Shown here: positions 32,401-39,930 of the stretch, in pieces | How positions within the stretch are numbered: the stretch's first letter is position 1 | Layout: every line of letters begins with the position of its first letter | Source of the DNA: Amoebophrya sp. A120 | Lineage: Eukaryota > Sar > Dinophyceae > Syndiniales > Amoebophryaceae | Direction: 5' to 3' | Length of the DNA: 64,000 bases | Assembly: GCA_905178155.1 (NCBI GenBank) | Contig: CAJINV010000001.1 | Coordinates: 362,637-426,636, forward strand | Program-made: the position numbers and the translations under genes | The notes under the pieces: generated by a model | Database searches by the model: none | Seen by the model: only the letters and a program-made list of their open reading frames with translations | What the model was told of the DNA's origin: nothing

Positions 32401-35400
32401 CGCAGGTCGCGCAAAAACTCCTGTGCGCGGCTGTATTTTTTCTCCGGCTTGTTTGACAATGCTGATAGAGCTCCTACGGGTGCGTCAACATACTCCTGTC
32501 GTCCAGCCGCGGGTGGGGAAGACGAACTTAAGACCTTGGTGATTGGTTCTTTTCTCATCTGCATCTCCCCCAATGCCGATCCTGCAGTGGAGGTCGCACT
32601 CGCGGCTAGTACCCGCGTTGGGTCGCGGCGCTGTGCGCCGAAAAATGCGTCCTCGCTCGAAACACCTTTTGGAAGAGCCGTACTGGGTTGCGAGTCTGTC
32701 AATCTGCCGTCTGTGCTACGCAGAACGCGCGGACTGCTTGCGCCGAGCGCTAGAGAGCCTGTAATCATGTCCTGCTCGGATGCTTGCTTTCTTGAGGCGG
32801 AAGCTGCAAGAACGGAAGCAGCCTTGGTGGGCTGCTGAGGTGGGGATAGTGGCACGACCTTCATCTGTTTTGTCAATGTCGAATCGGAGGCTACCTTCTC
32901 AACGGGTTCTTGTGCCCCCGCCTGCGCTCGGACAAAGGACTGCCGCTCCTGCGCCAGCGTCGGACTCGGAGTGAACATAGAAGGAACCTTGTATTCGAGG
33001 TTAATACCCGCAGAAGTTTCTCTGGCGGCCCCAAAAGCGGCCCGCTGGTCTTCAACTTCTGCCGCCGCTGCGAAGCTCGAAGAGAGATCGGTATTCATGC
33101 CGGAGGTGCGGCTGGCACGCGCCGGAAGGGCTGCCGCAGAAGAAGTACTCTTCAATCTATTCGGTTTCTCTCCATACACTGGAACCCTTTCTTCCTCGTA
33201 GTCCATGATGATAGTCTCGTGCGTCCCACTGATTCCGTCCTTGTTGCCGCCTTTTGCCAGCTGTTGCAGCCATGTAGACCGACCGTCGAGAGTTTTACGA
33301 TCCATCCGCTGGCCACCCGGCGCGATTGAAATGTCCGTCTGGACAGCAATGTGCGCCGCAACGGCAAAATTATTTCTGCTGTCTGCTGACGAGGCATGAT
33401 CTTCTACACCGCTGACACGCATCATGCGCGTGGACGATGAGCCCAAACCCCGGAGCGATTTTTCGGCGGCGGAGTCCCGCACAGCAGCTTCAGCAAGCTT
33501 TTTCGTGAGTGTCTCGAGCGTGGCCTCTTTCGACACCGCCGCCCGGATGTCGTCCAAGTTCGGCACCTGTGTATGCGTGATGGACAGACGAAAACGCGAG
33601 GGCTCTTCCTCTGCAGCGGCCTCTATCCGCTTTTTCGTCACAGCAAGCGCGGACTTAGTCTTCTCGCCGGGTTGTACCAGTGCAGTCCCCCGGGTCTGCA
33701 TCGGGGGACTAAGTTTTCGCACTTCGAACCGGGCATCGTCCGTTTCCGCGTGCCGCAGCACCGCACCCGGCAAAAAGCCGACTGGGCGCGCAGAGGGTGT
33801 GTAGGGAGCAAAGGTGGATGCCGCGGGCGTCGGCTTACTGGTGTTTGGCGAGCTGGTACTGCAGTCCTCGGGAGAGCTGATTGTTCCCGCCTGTAGTTCC
33901 CCGACAAGAAGCTGGGGGGCAGCGAACCCGTGGTCCAACACGACCTGACGAGGGGTCCCGATCGGCGAGGCACTGAACAGAAAAGACGCGGAGAGTGGCT
34001 GGTGCTCTGGTCCGGCGGGGATTAGTTGGGCCCCTGGAGCAGAAGCAAGAACAGCTGAAGGCTGATCAGACGTAGCTACAGTTTCATCCTGCCGCGTTTC
34101 ATCCTCCTGCCGCTTTTCATCCACAACTTCTTCAACTGGCCGCTGGACGAGGGCTTCTTGCTGCAGATCCTCTGTCTTACCGCCTTTCGGAATAAACGCT
34201 GCTGCTGCAATATTCGCGGTTTGATGTTGTTCCACGCTGCCCTCCTGCTGATCACCCAGATCAGGCTTTATTTTACCGGCCACATCACTCGAAAACGGAA
34301 GAACCCCTACTGGCACAGCTTCGCCCACAACATTCGTTGGTGGCAGGCGCGTGGGCCTCGGCGCCGGGCTCCGCGAGGTCCGCGTTGTGTAGCAGCGTGC
34401 GGTGGGCAACTGTCGGCTCATCGCGTAGCCTGGATGCAGGACGCTCCGGTAACTCAAGTCCTCATCCTCCGTGTTCGCCGAGTAATTGTTCGGAATCAGT
34501 GTCACCGTGTTGGCCTTCGAACTCATGCGGCCGTAGGCCTCCGCTTGCAGGTCCTTTGTGGACAACCGGGGTGGCGACACCGCCGGCGCCCGAATCCAGG
34601 GTGGCGTGAGGCCCTTGGAACGCGCACGACTTTCACTATCGGAGAGATGATCGTTACTGTTCCTCTCGTCCGCGGGAGCACTGTTGAGGAGGACGTCTCC
34701 GAAAAAGCTGGGCGGGTGGGCCGGTCGCACGGAGACTCTCTGCAAATCTAGGTCCTGCGAAAGCATCAATGGGGCTTCTATGGCGTCGATGGGACGGAGC
34801 TCGGATCGGGAATTTGTTGGTTTCTCGACCCGCGTCCGTGACGTGCAAATATGCGACGTCGCGACGTCCCGCACTGTCGGTTTTAAGTGAAGAGACTCTC
34901 CGCCAACCTTTTTCCAGCTGTAGTAGTTATACCTGGGCGGGGAAAGGGATTTCGACTTTGATGTGAGGGTCTCGGATTCTACTCCTGCGCTAGTATCCTT
35001 TTGTTGTTGTTCCTTATCATCGAACGGAATAATTGCATCCCGGTAGCTATGTTTGCTGCGAAACATCCCCGGCATGCTCACATTGCGCGCGCCGGTCGGG
35101 CCGCCGGGAAAGAACTCCGTCGAGGAGGTCCTTTGCCAGCTCTCGGTCTGCGCGAGAAATCTCTCGCGCGGCGAGGGCGACTGAAGCTGGAATTGCAACC
35201 TCTGCAGCTTGTGCGCTTCGTCTACCTCCGCGGGGGGAAACTGCAGACCGTAGTTTTTCACCAATCGTGCGGTAGCTTCCCACTCCGGGTGCTTTTTCCG
35301 CTGCGCTTTCCAAAATTGCTCTGGGTTATTTTTCACAGACTCTTCGGACGAGGAAGCGGCGGCCGCAGCAGCAGCGTCGTTGGCGGCGTTCGATGTCATG

Positions 35401-35762
35401 CCAAGACCGATAAGCGAGCGCAGCCAGTCCATGGCGCCACCCGGACACGGCTCGTCTCGGCTGTTCTCTCTATTGTCCGCTTGCGATTGCGAATGATCAT
35501 CTGCATGTTGATCGGATGGTGCTGTAGTTCCGGTGCAATCATAAACATTTGGATTTGTTCCATCACCTCTGTAGTAGAGTTGGTCATATGTCGTTCCCGC
35601 GGTATTCAATTCCTCGAATTGGTTAGTAGAATAGGGACCACTTTCTGGATATGGGCGCTCCCACTGCCAATGAGTCTCGCAAACTTCCTTGTCTTGTTCC
35701 GAATCCTCTTCATATCCGGGCCCGGGGGGGTCATTCGAGAATAAACCGTTCCAGAGCTTCAT
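23433..35762 (-). CDS. Giant 4109-aa disordered Ser/Thr/Pro-rich protein
   Basis: One uninterrupted 12.3-kb reading frame starts at an ATG at 35762. The family is not recognised. Most of the protein is low-complexity Ser/Thr/Pro/Arg-rich sequence with many basic SP/TP and RS-like sites (for example RSVTPPAVVTTPPGSVTPL), suggesting heavy phosphorylation and perhaps microtubule or cytoskeletal binding. Residues about 1100-1750 hold repeated short motifs of the form [AS]QxFL+K followed by an acidic Ser cluster. A helical region with KVERLKSLAEERARRKTLEE and further heptad-like stretches (AIEEAEESGNLADAEALLPL) occurs in the C-terminal third and may form coiled coil. The C-terminus is more ordered (LGEMLTEVNGLHAFYELPQS). 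No signal peptide or membrane segment is seen. The absence of introns and stops over 12 kb makes the CDS secure although its function is unknown. Confidence 0.85.
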   Translation of the reverse strand: MKLWNGLFSNDPPGPGYEEDSEQDKEVCETHWQWERPYPESGPYSTNQFEELNTAGTTYDQLYYRGDGTNPNVYDCTGTTAPSDQHADDHSQSQADNRENSRDEPCPGGAMDWLRSLIGLGMTSNAANDAAAAAAASSSEESVKNNPEQFWKAQRKKHPEWEATARLVKNYGLQFPPAEVDEAHKLQRLQFQLQSPSPRERFLAQTESWQRTSSTEFFPGGPTGARNVSMPGMFRSKHSYRDAIIPFDDKEQQQKDTSAGVESETLTSKSKSLSPPRYNYYSWKKVGGESLHLKPTVRDVATSHICTSRTRVEKPTNSRSELRPIDAIEAPLMLSQDLDLQRVSVRPAHPPSFFGDVLLNSAPADERNSNDHLSDSESRARSKGLTPPWIRAPAVSPPRLSTKDLQAEAYGRMSSKANTVTLIPNNYSANTEDEDLSYRSVLHPGYAMSRQLPTARCYTTRTSRSPAPRPTRLPPTNVVGEAVPVGVLPFSSDVAGKIKPDLGDQQEGSVEQHQTANIAAAAFIPKGGKTEDLQQEALVQRPVEEVVDEKRQEDETRQDETVATSDQPSAVLASAPGAQLIPAGPEHQPLSASFLFSASPIGTPRQVVLDHGFAAPQLLVGELQAGTISSPEDCSTSSPNTSKPTPAASTFAPYTPSARPVGFLPGAVLRHAETDDARFEVRKLSPPMQTRGTALVQPGEKTKSALAVTKKRIEAAAEEEPSRFRLSITHTQVPNLDDIRAAVSKEATLETLTKKLAEAAVRDSAAEKSLRGLGSSSTRMMRVSGVEDHASSADSRNNFAVAAHIAVQTDISIAPGGQRMDRKTLDGRSTWLQQLAKGGNKDGISGTHETIIMDYEEERVPVYGEKPNRLKSTSSAAALPARASRTSGMNTDLSSSFAAAAEVEDQRAAFGAARETSAGINLEYKVPSMFTPSPTLAQERQSFVRAQAGAQEPVEKVASDSTLTKQMKVVPLSPPQQPTKAASVLAASASRKQASEQDMITGSLALGASSPRVLRSTDGRLTDSQPSTALPKGVSSEDAFFGAQRRDPTRVLAASATSTAGSALGEMQMRKEPITKVLSSSSPPAAGRQEYVDAPVGALSALSNKPEKKYSRAQEFLRDLRGPGATIEDTDTSAAEDEVVKPETKKSSGAALFPSTSLPVQQPASSGRPTPSASVSRQTSAVAKQDPMSPALVVVTSVTEEDRFTSSHRLQSTSQFKDRGTSPPPPTGVVTDTGKKQSGVRDFFTASAPPSPPDMRRPGTTVGNGNKDQQKAPALDSAKTTSPQIEQTVYQERGAAASLRVPKLRSGSSQERDTTAPAPIENNNVTTPRRLQTTARYSLRGDATASLDVAGASIGQESLKSSRGSDVPKSEVANKPIEKKPTIMPASDSDFPRAKQFLQQVRPGARAIDESESSSSTSEDAHGLRAPSLQVQSIDYARAQRDAEKERAQIYRSGFVPTATKPKGSTATEDTTSNRKQAEERIPFVTPIEKDHEVSSSSSDNMVAEVLAKMNLPASRFASPASLIQQPRRTSKKDDRSTLLLEDSVERKAEKPKQKPARQAPSTDSSSEEVVVAGTRPASSSARSSPSRATKPVAATSTAQKFLKNKSQVVGSDSSSDMEPVEQVVARQENRSTKSKSQPPPKKSFAASQFVFKKPQSSTSGNSSAEERPASEKQQRDSSVRKRSSPEQRPSEKKPFVPAQLFKKSLVVTDSSSSEERPGVNDAVPDSRFRSQTMPPKKPLVSPQLLKIAPDFERKLQQPATMGRLLSTRASRVATGTKVSERTNMSSASKNSATFSVSGASTQLDPPPREEFLRAAQKKSGNKFSQRKQEIISIIEEHKSKARINLGLATPPRAITPSRDTTLRATEVWSPRITLSLPGVNINDTRNSGRALSLQPPVVASLTTTSAMARTSNMSSAAVEKPSYAFPGLTTPSVLKVTRDHQSGRGETTLRRAGVLDTARITGVVGVESSLAEQEKVDLKVLSPQAHMMRQFLSTPRAPSPAPVNTRNEENKRSSSKQERSSFSINVEPQSAAAAAAPTSSLTTLESGFEEPVATASLIASEVGDEEQEPRAKASSSQPKKQTSQPPVVVERLDTKVMPTNKQMTPPQLTAPVVQPVQLPSSRDKNVGGGTSSDDVASASGSSDTSRFEMETKIGETTANKQARAEAGKDKRSGVSTQQQPSTLSYHKWVQQQGIKPLSTNLLQMGTATPISTRTVSTPRSTNVDVAASRRVASLDPVDPIGELPREHTTMVKDVATDLQERKKKSTTSTPDREQDSYSKSTPQRVLAPPSVRTTSAKGGMRTASRSVTPPAVVTTPPGSVTPLKSTPRKASKKRAALSDVLQQVDAQLREDEQKEKRSGSWKRTLRGKSSSSSVVKSSPSPRRATGESHENKVSTAVFPRKKKKSFRPSSKKKTIRGKGRAGASRGDTSTRPLATSRSPSVRVSSPETRNKDHIRSELRELSAQERLLTHTASSRKRDRSAHSENSEVSMVSGIRLPSSPDRSRSATPRGRRGVTSRSLTPATSKRASLSPVVRVRSRGAANEEEDLTADLRLVRPPGAPGGAAAMIPPSRQIFSSARTTSRQTAAPRTATSTTRGRSRRTPAVVDFRVEEVEAAAAGGEQRPSLKRKSKLRAASRSPARSLPIQSPVDLGTERYPLRQLLGTTQASTGKMNLEDVDFDTTSIEVDSSIQQEPPSVTTPQLSPRLMELSMPKQVAGAGATKSPLSSPGRSPKIKPAFGSNKPTSAQTRQQKASKYYARVARTPEAVKNHKERNTEFNAEDDSGLYSKPSVKVVRNLSAPPLRAASSSQRMGHQSEQPLYPVSVRSRDDAASGSVTTSPGGSVTASQSRRPASAQARSRGGEEQQRVVIQPMDVVPDHVVVKQRTMTDTMYRETAPAGPISILRRKTSRGSSEETTDRTKRSNTTTRGGTSQADVERSRPSRSSYEDLRDSKDTTSSSEIDLRRPPSKKTSSSKTSRGGTASIERTVRIGGSEEQILTPRGSSLTRPGRSSSPGNKRRGEEQTAVGRVARSSTPRGRSTAAPSQTLQGDVYVDTSSKASRNVSRFPAPVEERMDITSASRGSGSSEKRGTGADLEGRPGTTTTPQTSKKSTTTLLDEPADTTTRMNAATTDVVERQAPVSGTRRSSSKSKDSIGASQDSAPPVDDKGQQPPKKSSSSKKASMSTSTTEALVLDPAEEATLTIPQKVERLKSLAEERARRKTLEEEQRRQSQEKQELAAALKGSAESRVGDAEKLARVSDKMVGAGNQNIFADINDRLSAASTSGSSGSTTPTSAQQPASSEPSPPPFSEVVRKSRQAAAAAHSQKPNRPPGLQQVVEKPAPTKTPARPSNVSASSNTPARRPLTKDEMYEQLMRKWQSQRTNKTVAVVDTGNLDDVAREDQDEQRPEELQLGIFDDPQNTDFDLVFSTQTRQTQSSEERKTAISTKTLEQPSPDKNSYDVVTNGEDFLQQLPAEEQPAEQQYTPSVAAPEAATSTSALQRVLQDPAMRRFSQLMQAIEEAEESGNLADAEALLPLLEEAQNQIAQKILDSDDIVEENRESVKQAVRSSAVELNQLLFDAQSLEENLRKFNSTTLEVEPFRGSLDDLGARAALLQDEVEGLAQRVDGGGRRSGLVEEELLLPSSSSTTRSSAAMATPINQVEEKPAAKPKAKVMFQSAGKITSRGSIFKRTATQKRMQLIGDRTGTLADGLQEALKRRTTRVGKSEFRMTERGEKVMEEGEVVPTRSYAAGMSGASSASSGGAEQTSTTSPSFLYYNSTTSESSSSDDEDYYPSTFDDEEEQDGYNSVFTCRSSRQGSGYCTALEVEDEERNDVAEPVSLSSDIGAAHSSHSKYRYTLNILCENEHQQGVSSELASSSSSASSSFDDELGSLVPQFGVFSMDTSVDDEDERGSTGTVEQEALNHLEDSLVFSFSPMEDADCGAACSVLQQRQEVEEGDTATARDEEQEAQLVQQKKQPFLFSETSATEILTNIPGGGGRRSPPTSIATTEPVPVPRGGPLPAREPETRTPSTQHTNLPPDSAQQPRKSLGEMLTEVNGLHAFYELPQSQRWSMVQAHLQTTPKAASLVTLLHKKDIAAGRGNKRMSTLSL

Positions 35763-36967
35763 CTTCCGCTGCTAGTGAGTTGTTGTTGGGATTCTGATGG
35801 AATATAGCGCTGGCTTAGGTCAACAAGCAAAATGGGGGACAATTACGCTTAGGTTACTTACTTGCTTAGGCAGGATATTACAATTACATTCAATCAGAGA
35901 CAGAGTGTCAGAAGATCAAGATTTTGATTTAGATTTACAAATACTTCGGGTTCGTAAAATACAATTCAGCACAAGCTTCTTCGGTTCGTAAAATACAAAT
36001 TTAGCACTCAATTCGACCACAGATTCGATCTGCCGCACCAGGAAGGCGGCTCCTTTCGGAGTAAAATGACCATTCGCGGATATTTTTATGGGGGGGAACC
36101 AAAAGGGAAACGACGCACTGGGTCGAAGCAATACGATGCGGATGCCATCTGATAGATACTATCACGAGGAGCGCCAAAAGAGCGTAGAACTTCTACGTCT
36201 GCACATTTAAAGCCATGAAGAAACGACGAGGCTTTGCACGATCACGAGAGGACGAAGTGAGAGAACAAAATGACACGGTGACTTTTCAAATTATGGAACG
36301 AAACCGATTCCGAACGCAAAAAGCGATTGGTGCACTCACCTTGCTGACTTTATCTTGAAGAAGATGTAGATAGGAAGACGACGGACGAAATAAGCTGACG
36401 AGATGGCAGAGGACTTTATTGCTTCGCTGTCGTGACCAAGTACGATGTACATGAACGACGATCGCATACTAGAGAATTCTGCAATGGGACGGGTCAACCG
36501 AGAGCGAACAAAACAAGAACGGCGACTAGCACAAGTTGTGTTCACTGCACGAGGACACCTGCAGCTTGGCTTTCATGATTCTTGGCGAAACCGGGAGGAA
36601 AGAATGAGAACTATCTGAGAACGCCAGAACATCGGGATCGAGCTACACAAGTACAACTATTGGGTGCAGCATCAAATTAACATTAAGTCAATTCCTTTAC
36701 AATTACAAATCTGAAAGAATAGGATGTTACGTCAACGTCGCGTTGAAGATTTTGGTATGGCGATTGGATAATCCCTGTCGTTGGGTGCGAACTCTAAGTG
36801 GTCGGTGGAATGGGTATTAAACTAAGTATAACTCCTATTGCTGAGCAGGGGCAGTTAAAATTTTGCAACAGGGAGGAAAATCGTCCACGCCGAATATTTT
36901 TTTGACAACTTTCATACTTTCCAAAGCTGTCGCGATTTGGGAAGTCGCCCAACGCCCAACGGCCAAC
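35763..36967. other. Intergenic, about 1.2 kb, AT-richer, no gene seen
   Basis: This lies upstream of the giant gene. A short duplicated phrase (cttcgg followed by ttcgtaaaatacaa) occurs near 35945 and 35981. No ORF is convincing. The end (36945-36973) is a short run of CCCAACG/GCCAACG repeats leading into the minisatellite. Confidence 0.5.
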
Positions 36968-37998
36968 GGCCAAAAATATTTTGCGGCTCGAAATAGAAAT
37001 ACTTTGCAGCTCGAAATATTTTCCAGCTCGCAAGATTTTCCAGCTCGAATATTTTCCAGCTCGGAATATTTCCCAGCTCGGAATATTTCCCAGCTCGAAA
37101 TATTTCCCAGCTCGAAATGTTTGACAGCTCGAAATATTTCCCAGCTCGAAACATTTTCCAGCTCGAACTATTTTCCCGCTCGAACTATTTTCCAGCTCGA
37201 AAAATTTTCCAGCTCGAAAAATTTTCCAGCTCGAAATATTTCCCAGCTCGCAATATTTTCCCGCTCGAAATATTTTCCAGCTCGGAATATTTTCCAGCTC
37301 GAAATATTTTCCGGCTCGAAATATTTGCCGGCTCGAAATATTTTCCAGCTCGAAATATTTGCCGGCTCGAAATATTTCCCAGCTCGAAATATTTCCCAGC
37401 TCGAAATATTTTACAGCTCGAAATATTTCCCAGCTCGAAATATTTCCCAGCTCGAAATATTTTCAAGCTCGCAACATTTCCAGCTCGGAATATTTTCCGG
37501 CTCGCAATATTTTCCAGCTCGCAATATTTTCCAGCTCGAAATATTTTCCGGCTCGAAATATTTTCCGGCTCGAAATATTTCTCAGCTCGAAACGTTTTCC
37601 AGCTCGAAATATTTTCCAGCTCGAAATATTTTCCAGCTCGAAATATTTTCCAGCTCGAAATATTTCCCAGCTCGAAATATTTTCCAGCTCGAAATATTTT
37701 CCAGCTCGAAATATTTCCCAGCTCGAAATATTTCCCAGCGCGAAATATTAATTTCCCAGCTCACAACATTTTACAGCTCGAAATATTTCCCGGCTCGAAA
37801 CATTTCCCAGCTCGAAACATTTACCGGCTCGAACTATTTTCCAGCTCGAAATATTTCCCAGCGCGAAACATTTTCCGGCTCGAACTATTTCCCAGCTCGA
37901 AATATTTTCCAGCTCGAAAACTTTTTCAGCTCGAAAAATTTTCCAGCTCGAAATATTTCCCGGCTCGAAATATTTTTCGCAACGCAAAATATTCTGCA
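36968..37998. repeat. 17-bp minisatellite, about 60 copies
   Basis: The unit is AAATATTTTCCAGCTCG with variants (TTTCCC, TTTGCC, CGGCTCG, CGCAATA). It is repeated head to tail for about 1.03 kb with little length variation. The unit contains no stop in the forward frames, so the array creates long artificial ORFs in all three plus frames, each encoding a 17-residue repeat (…LEIFSSSKYFPARNIFQ…). It is partly palindromic (AAATATTT). No coding function is supported. Confidence 0.97.
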
Positions 37999-38129
37999 GG
38001 GTCGCTCGGATCTGCGCGATCGCGTGGCACCTCCTTACTGCAACCCCGAAGGAAAAAAAAACTTCAGCTGATCGCGCGTCCGAGGAGAGCAACGCGATCC
38101 ACCAGGCAGCTGAAGACCGAAGGCGGCGA

Positions 38130-38660
38130 GCGCTGTACATGGATTGCCACCTATCCTACTGGGAAATCTTTCCCCTGGGTAGCCAGAATTGCTGTGCTAA
38201 GCACAGCAATTCGGGGAATTTTTCCTCCCCGAGCCAGTACCTTCCCGCTATCCCAATACCCCCTCACTATCCTGATACCCTCCCAGTACCCTACTGGGAC
38301 ATCTTTCCCCTGGGTAGCCAGAATTGCTGCGCTAAACACTGCAACTCGGGGAAAACAAACAGAACTCTCCCACCCCGAACCCGTACGCTCCCACTATCCC
38401 AATATCCCCCCACTATCCTGATACCCTCCCAATACCCTACCGGGAAATCTTCCCCCTGGGTAGCCAGAATTGCTGTGCTAAACACAGCAACTCGGGGAAA
38501 ACAAACAAAATCCTTCCTCCCCGAAGCCGTGCTCTCCCATTATCCTGATGCCCCCTCATTATCCTGATACCCTTCCAGTCCCCTTATGGGAAATCTTTCC
38601 TCTGGGTAGCCAGCATTGCTGTGCTAAACACAGCAACTCGGGCAAAAAAGCAAACTTTTC
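38130..38660. repeat. 135-146-bp tandem repeat with internal hairpin, four copies
   Basis: The phrase gggtagccagaattgctg occurs at 38177, 38312, 38458 and, with one change, 38604. Each copy includes a hairpin of the form ttgctgtgctaagcacagcaa followed by ctcgggg and a pyrimidine-rich tail with CCC-TATCCTGATACC blocks. The copies are diverged by substitutions and small indels. No coding potential is seen. Confidence 0.92.
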
Positions 38661-38667
38661 CCAGCCT

Positions 38668-38880
38668 CTTCAGCTGGAAATCCAGCTGATTTCCAGATTG
38701 ATAGAAATGGAACAGGCCTCTTCAGCTGGAAATCCAGCTGGAAACACTTTGAACAGGCCAGGTGGGAAATGCATTGAAAAGGCGTCTGCAGCTGCGTTTC
38801 CAGGTGGAAATGCGCTGCGACAGATGCCTATTCCAAATTTTTCCAGCTGGATTTCCAGCAGAGAATGCATTGCAAACGTC
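38668..38880. repeat. CAGCTGGAAATCCAGCTG palindromic repeats
   Basis: Short palindromic blocks around cagctggaaatccagctg and ttccag[ca]tggaaat recur several times in about 200 bp. They include a direct duplication of aacaggcctcttcagctgg-like sequence at 38671-38740. They lie between the 140-bp repeats and the GC-rich segment. Confidence 0.75.
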
Positions 38881-39930
38881 TGCTGCCGTCTGGGGAACGC
38901 CGCCGGCGGCCAAGCACCAGGCGAGCAGCTGCCCACCACCCTCCCCCGGCGCCCTCCCTCTGTTCGCGAAGGGAAAATCGCGCCCCAGCGCCAGGGTTGC
39001 ACGCGAGCAGCTGCCCACCACCCTGCCCCGGCGCCCTCCCACCCTCTGTTCACGAAAAGGCCGGTAGAGGGCGCCACCGTCCGCCGTCTCTGTCTTGGAG
39101 GGTGCGCGCGAGGGAAACAGGCGGGGGCGAAACAGACTGCATGCGGGCTAACACGGGGGGCGCCGATGTTGTCCGGGGGTGCTAGGGGAGGGTGGTGGGA
39201 CCCTGCGCCTGGGGGGCAATGAATGCCCCGCCCCGGCGCCCGTCTTCCATCGATCCACGCGCGCGGCAGGGGCCCCAACGCGCCCCCGTTCTGCAAAGCT
39301 GCGCGCGGGAGAAGGGCGAGGGGGCACCAAGGCGCACAGGGGCGGGGAACACAGGCAGGCGGCACGAACGGGCCACACCACAAACATGCGGGCGGGGCGT
39401 CACGCGAAAGCGCCTCGAATGGCGCCGACTGTTCCCCTGCTTCCTTCCCCCGCCGACTGGCGGCCGCCCTTTGCCGCGCTTTGCGTTGTTGCTTGGGCCT
39501 AAGGCTTGCCGCCACGCAAACGCGCGCCCAGTGCGGACGGGGTCCTCGCGCTCGCACAACGACGGGAACCACGGGCGCCATGGCGCTCCGCCTTCGTTCT
39601 TTCAGCAAGAAGCGGCGCAGATGCCTGGCCCCGCCCTGCTTCAAAAATTTTTTCCCTTGCCCCTCTGGCGTTTTTCTTTCCCCCCCGTCCACTCGTTCGC
39701 CCTCCCACTGCGCGACATAAGTTGCGGCCTTGTAGGTGCTCGATTCATCAGCTTCAGCTGTCAAATCTGCAACGAAAATCCATTTGCAAATGAAATGCTT
39801 TCGCGTATCGACCGCACCTGGTAGAGGGGAGCAACTATGTGATGTGTAGGAATATTTCGCTTGAGCTTGAGTTTCAAAGCTAAGGCTACAAGCGTACGCC
39901 AACAAACGCGTTTTTTTTATTGCTTCAGGT
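38881..39930. other. GC-rich intergenic segment with an 84-bp duplication
   Basis: The segment is strongly GC-rich compared with its flanks. It has a direct duplication of gcgagcagctgcccaccacc near 38919 and 39003. A 428-codon minus-strand ORF spans 38670-39956, but its composition (Ala/Arg/Pro) and its overlap with the noncoding repeats suggest a chance frame. No RNA gene is recognised. Confidence 0.6.

Noticed and set aside
23586-35744. Many plus-strand ORFs of 100-260 codons antisense to the giant gene
   Set aside because: They are shadows of a Ser/Arg/Thr-rich coding strand. They are fragmented, lack domains and overlap each other.
36968-37998. CRISPR array
   Set aside because: The 17-bp units are contiguous with no unique spacers and no cas genes, in a eukaryotic context.
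36863-38421. Plus-strand ORFs of 402 and 434 codons with FPARNIFQLEIF-type repeats
   Set aside because: They are artefacts of a stop-free 17-bp minisatellite. The same peptide appears in all frames and there is no unique domain at either end.
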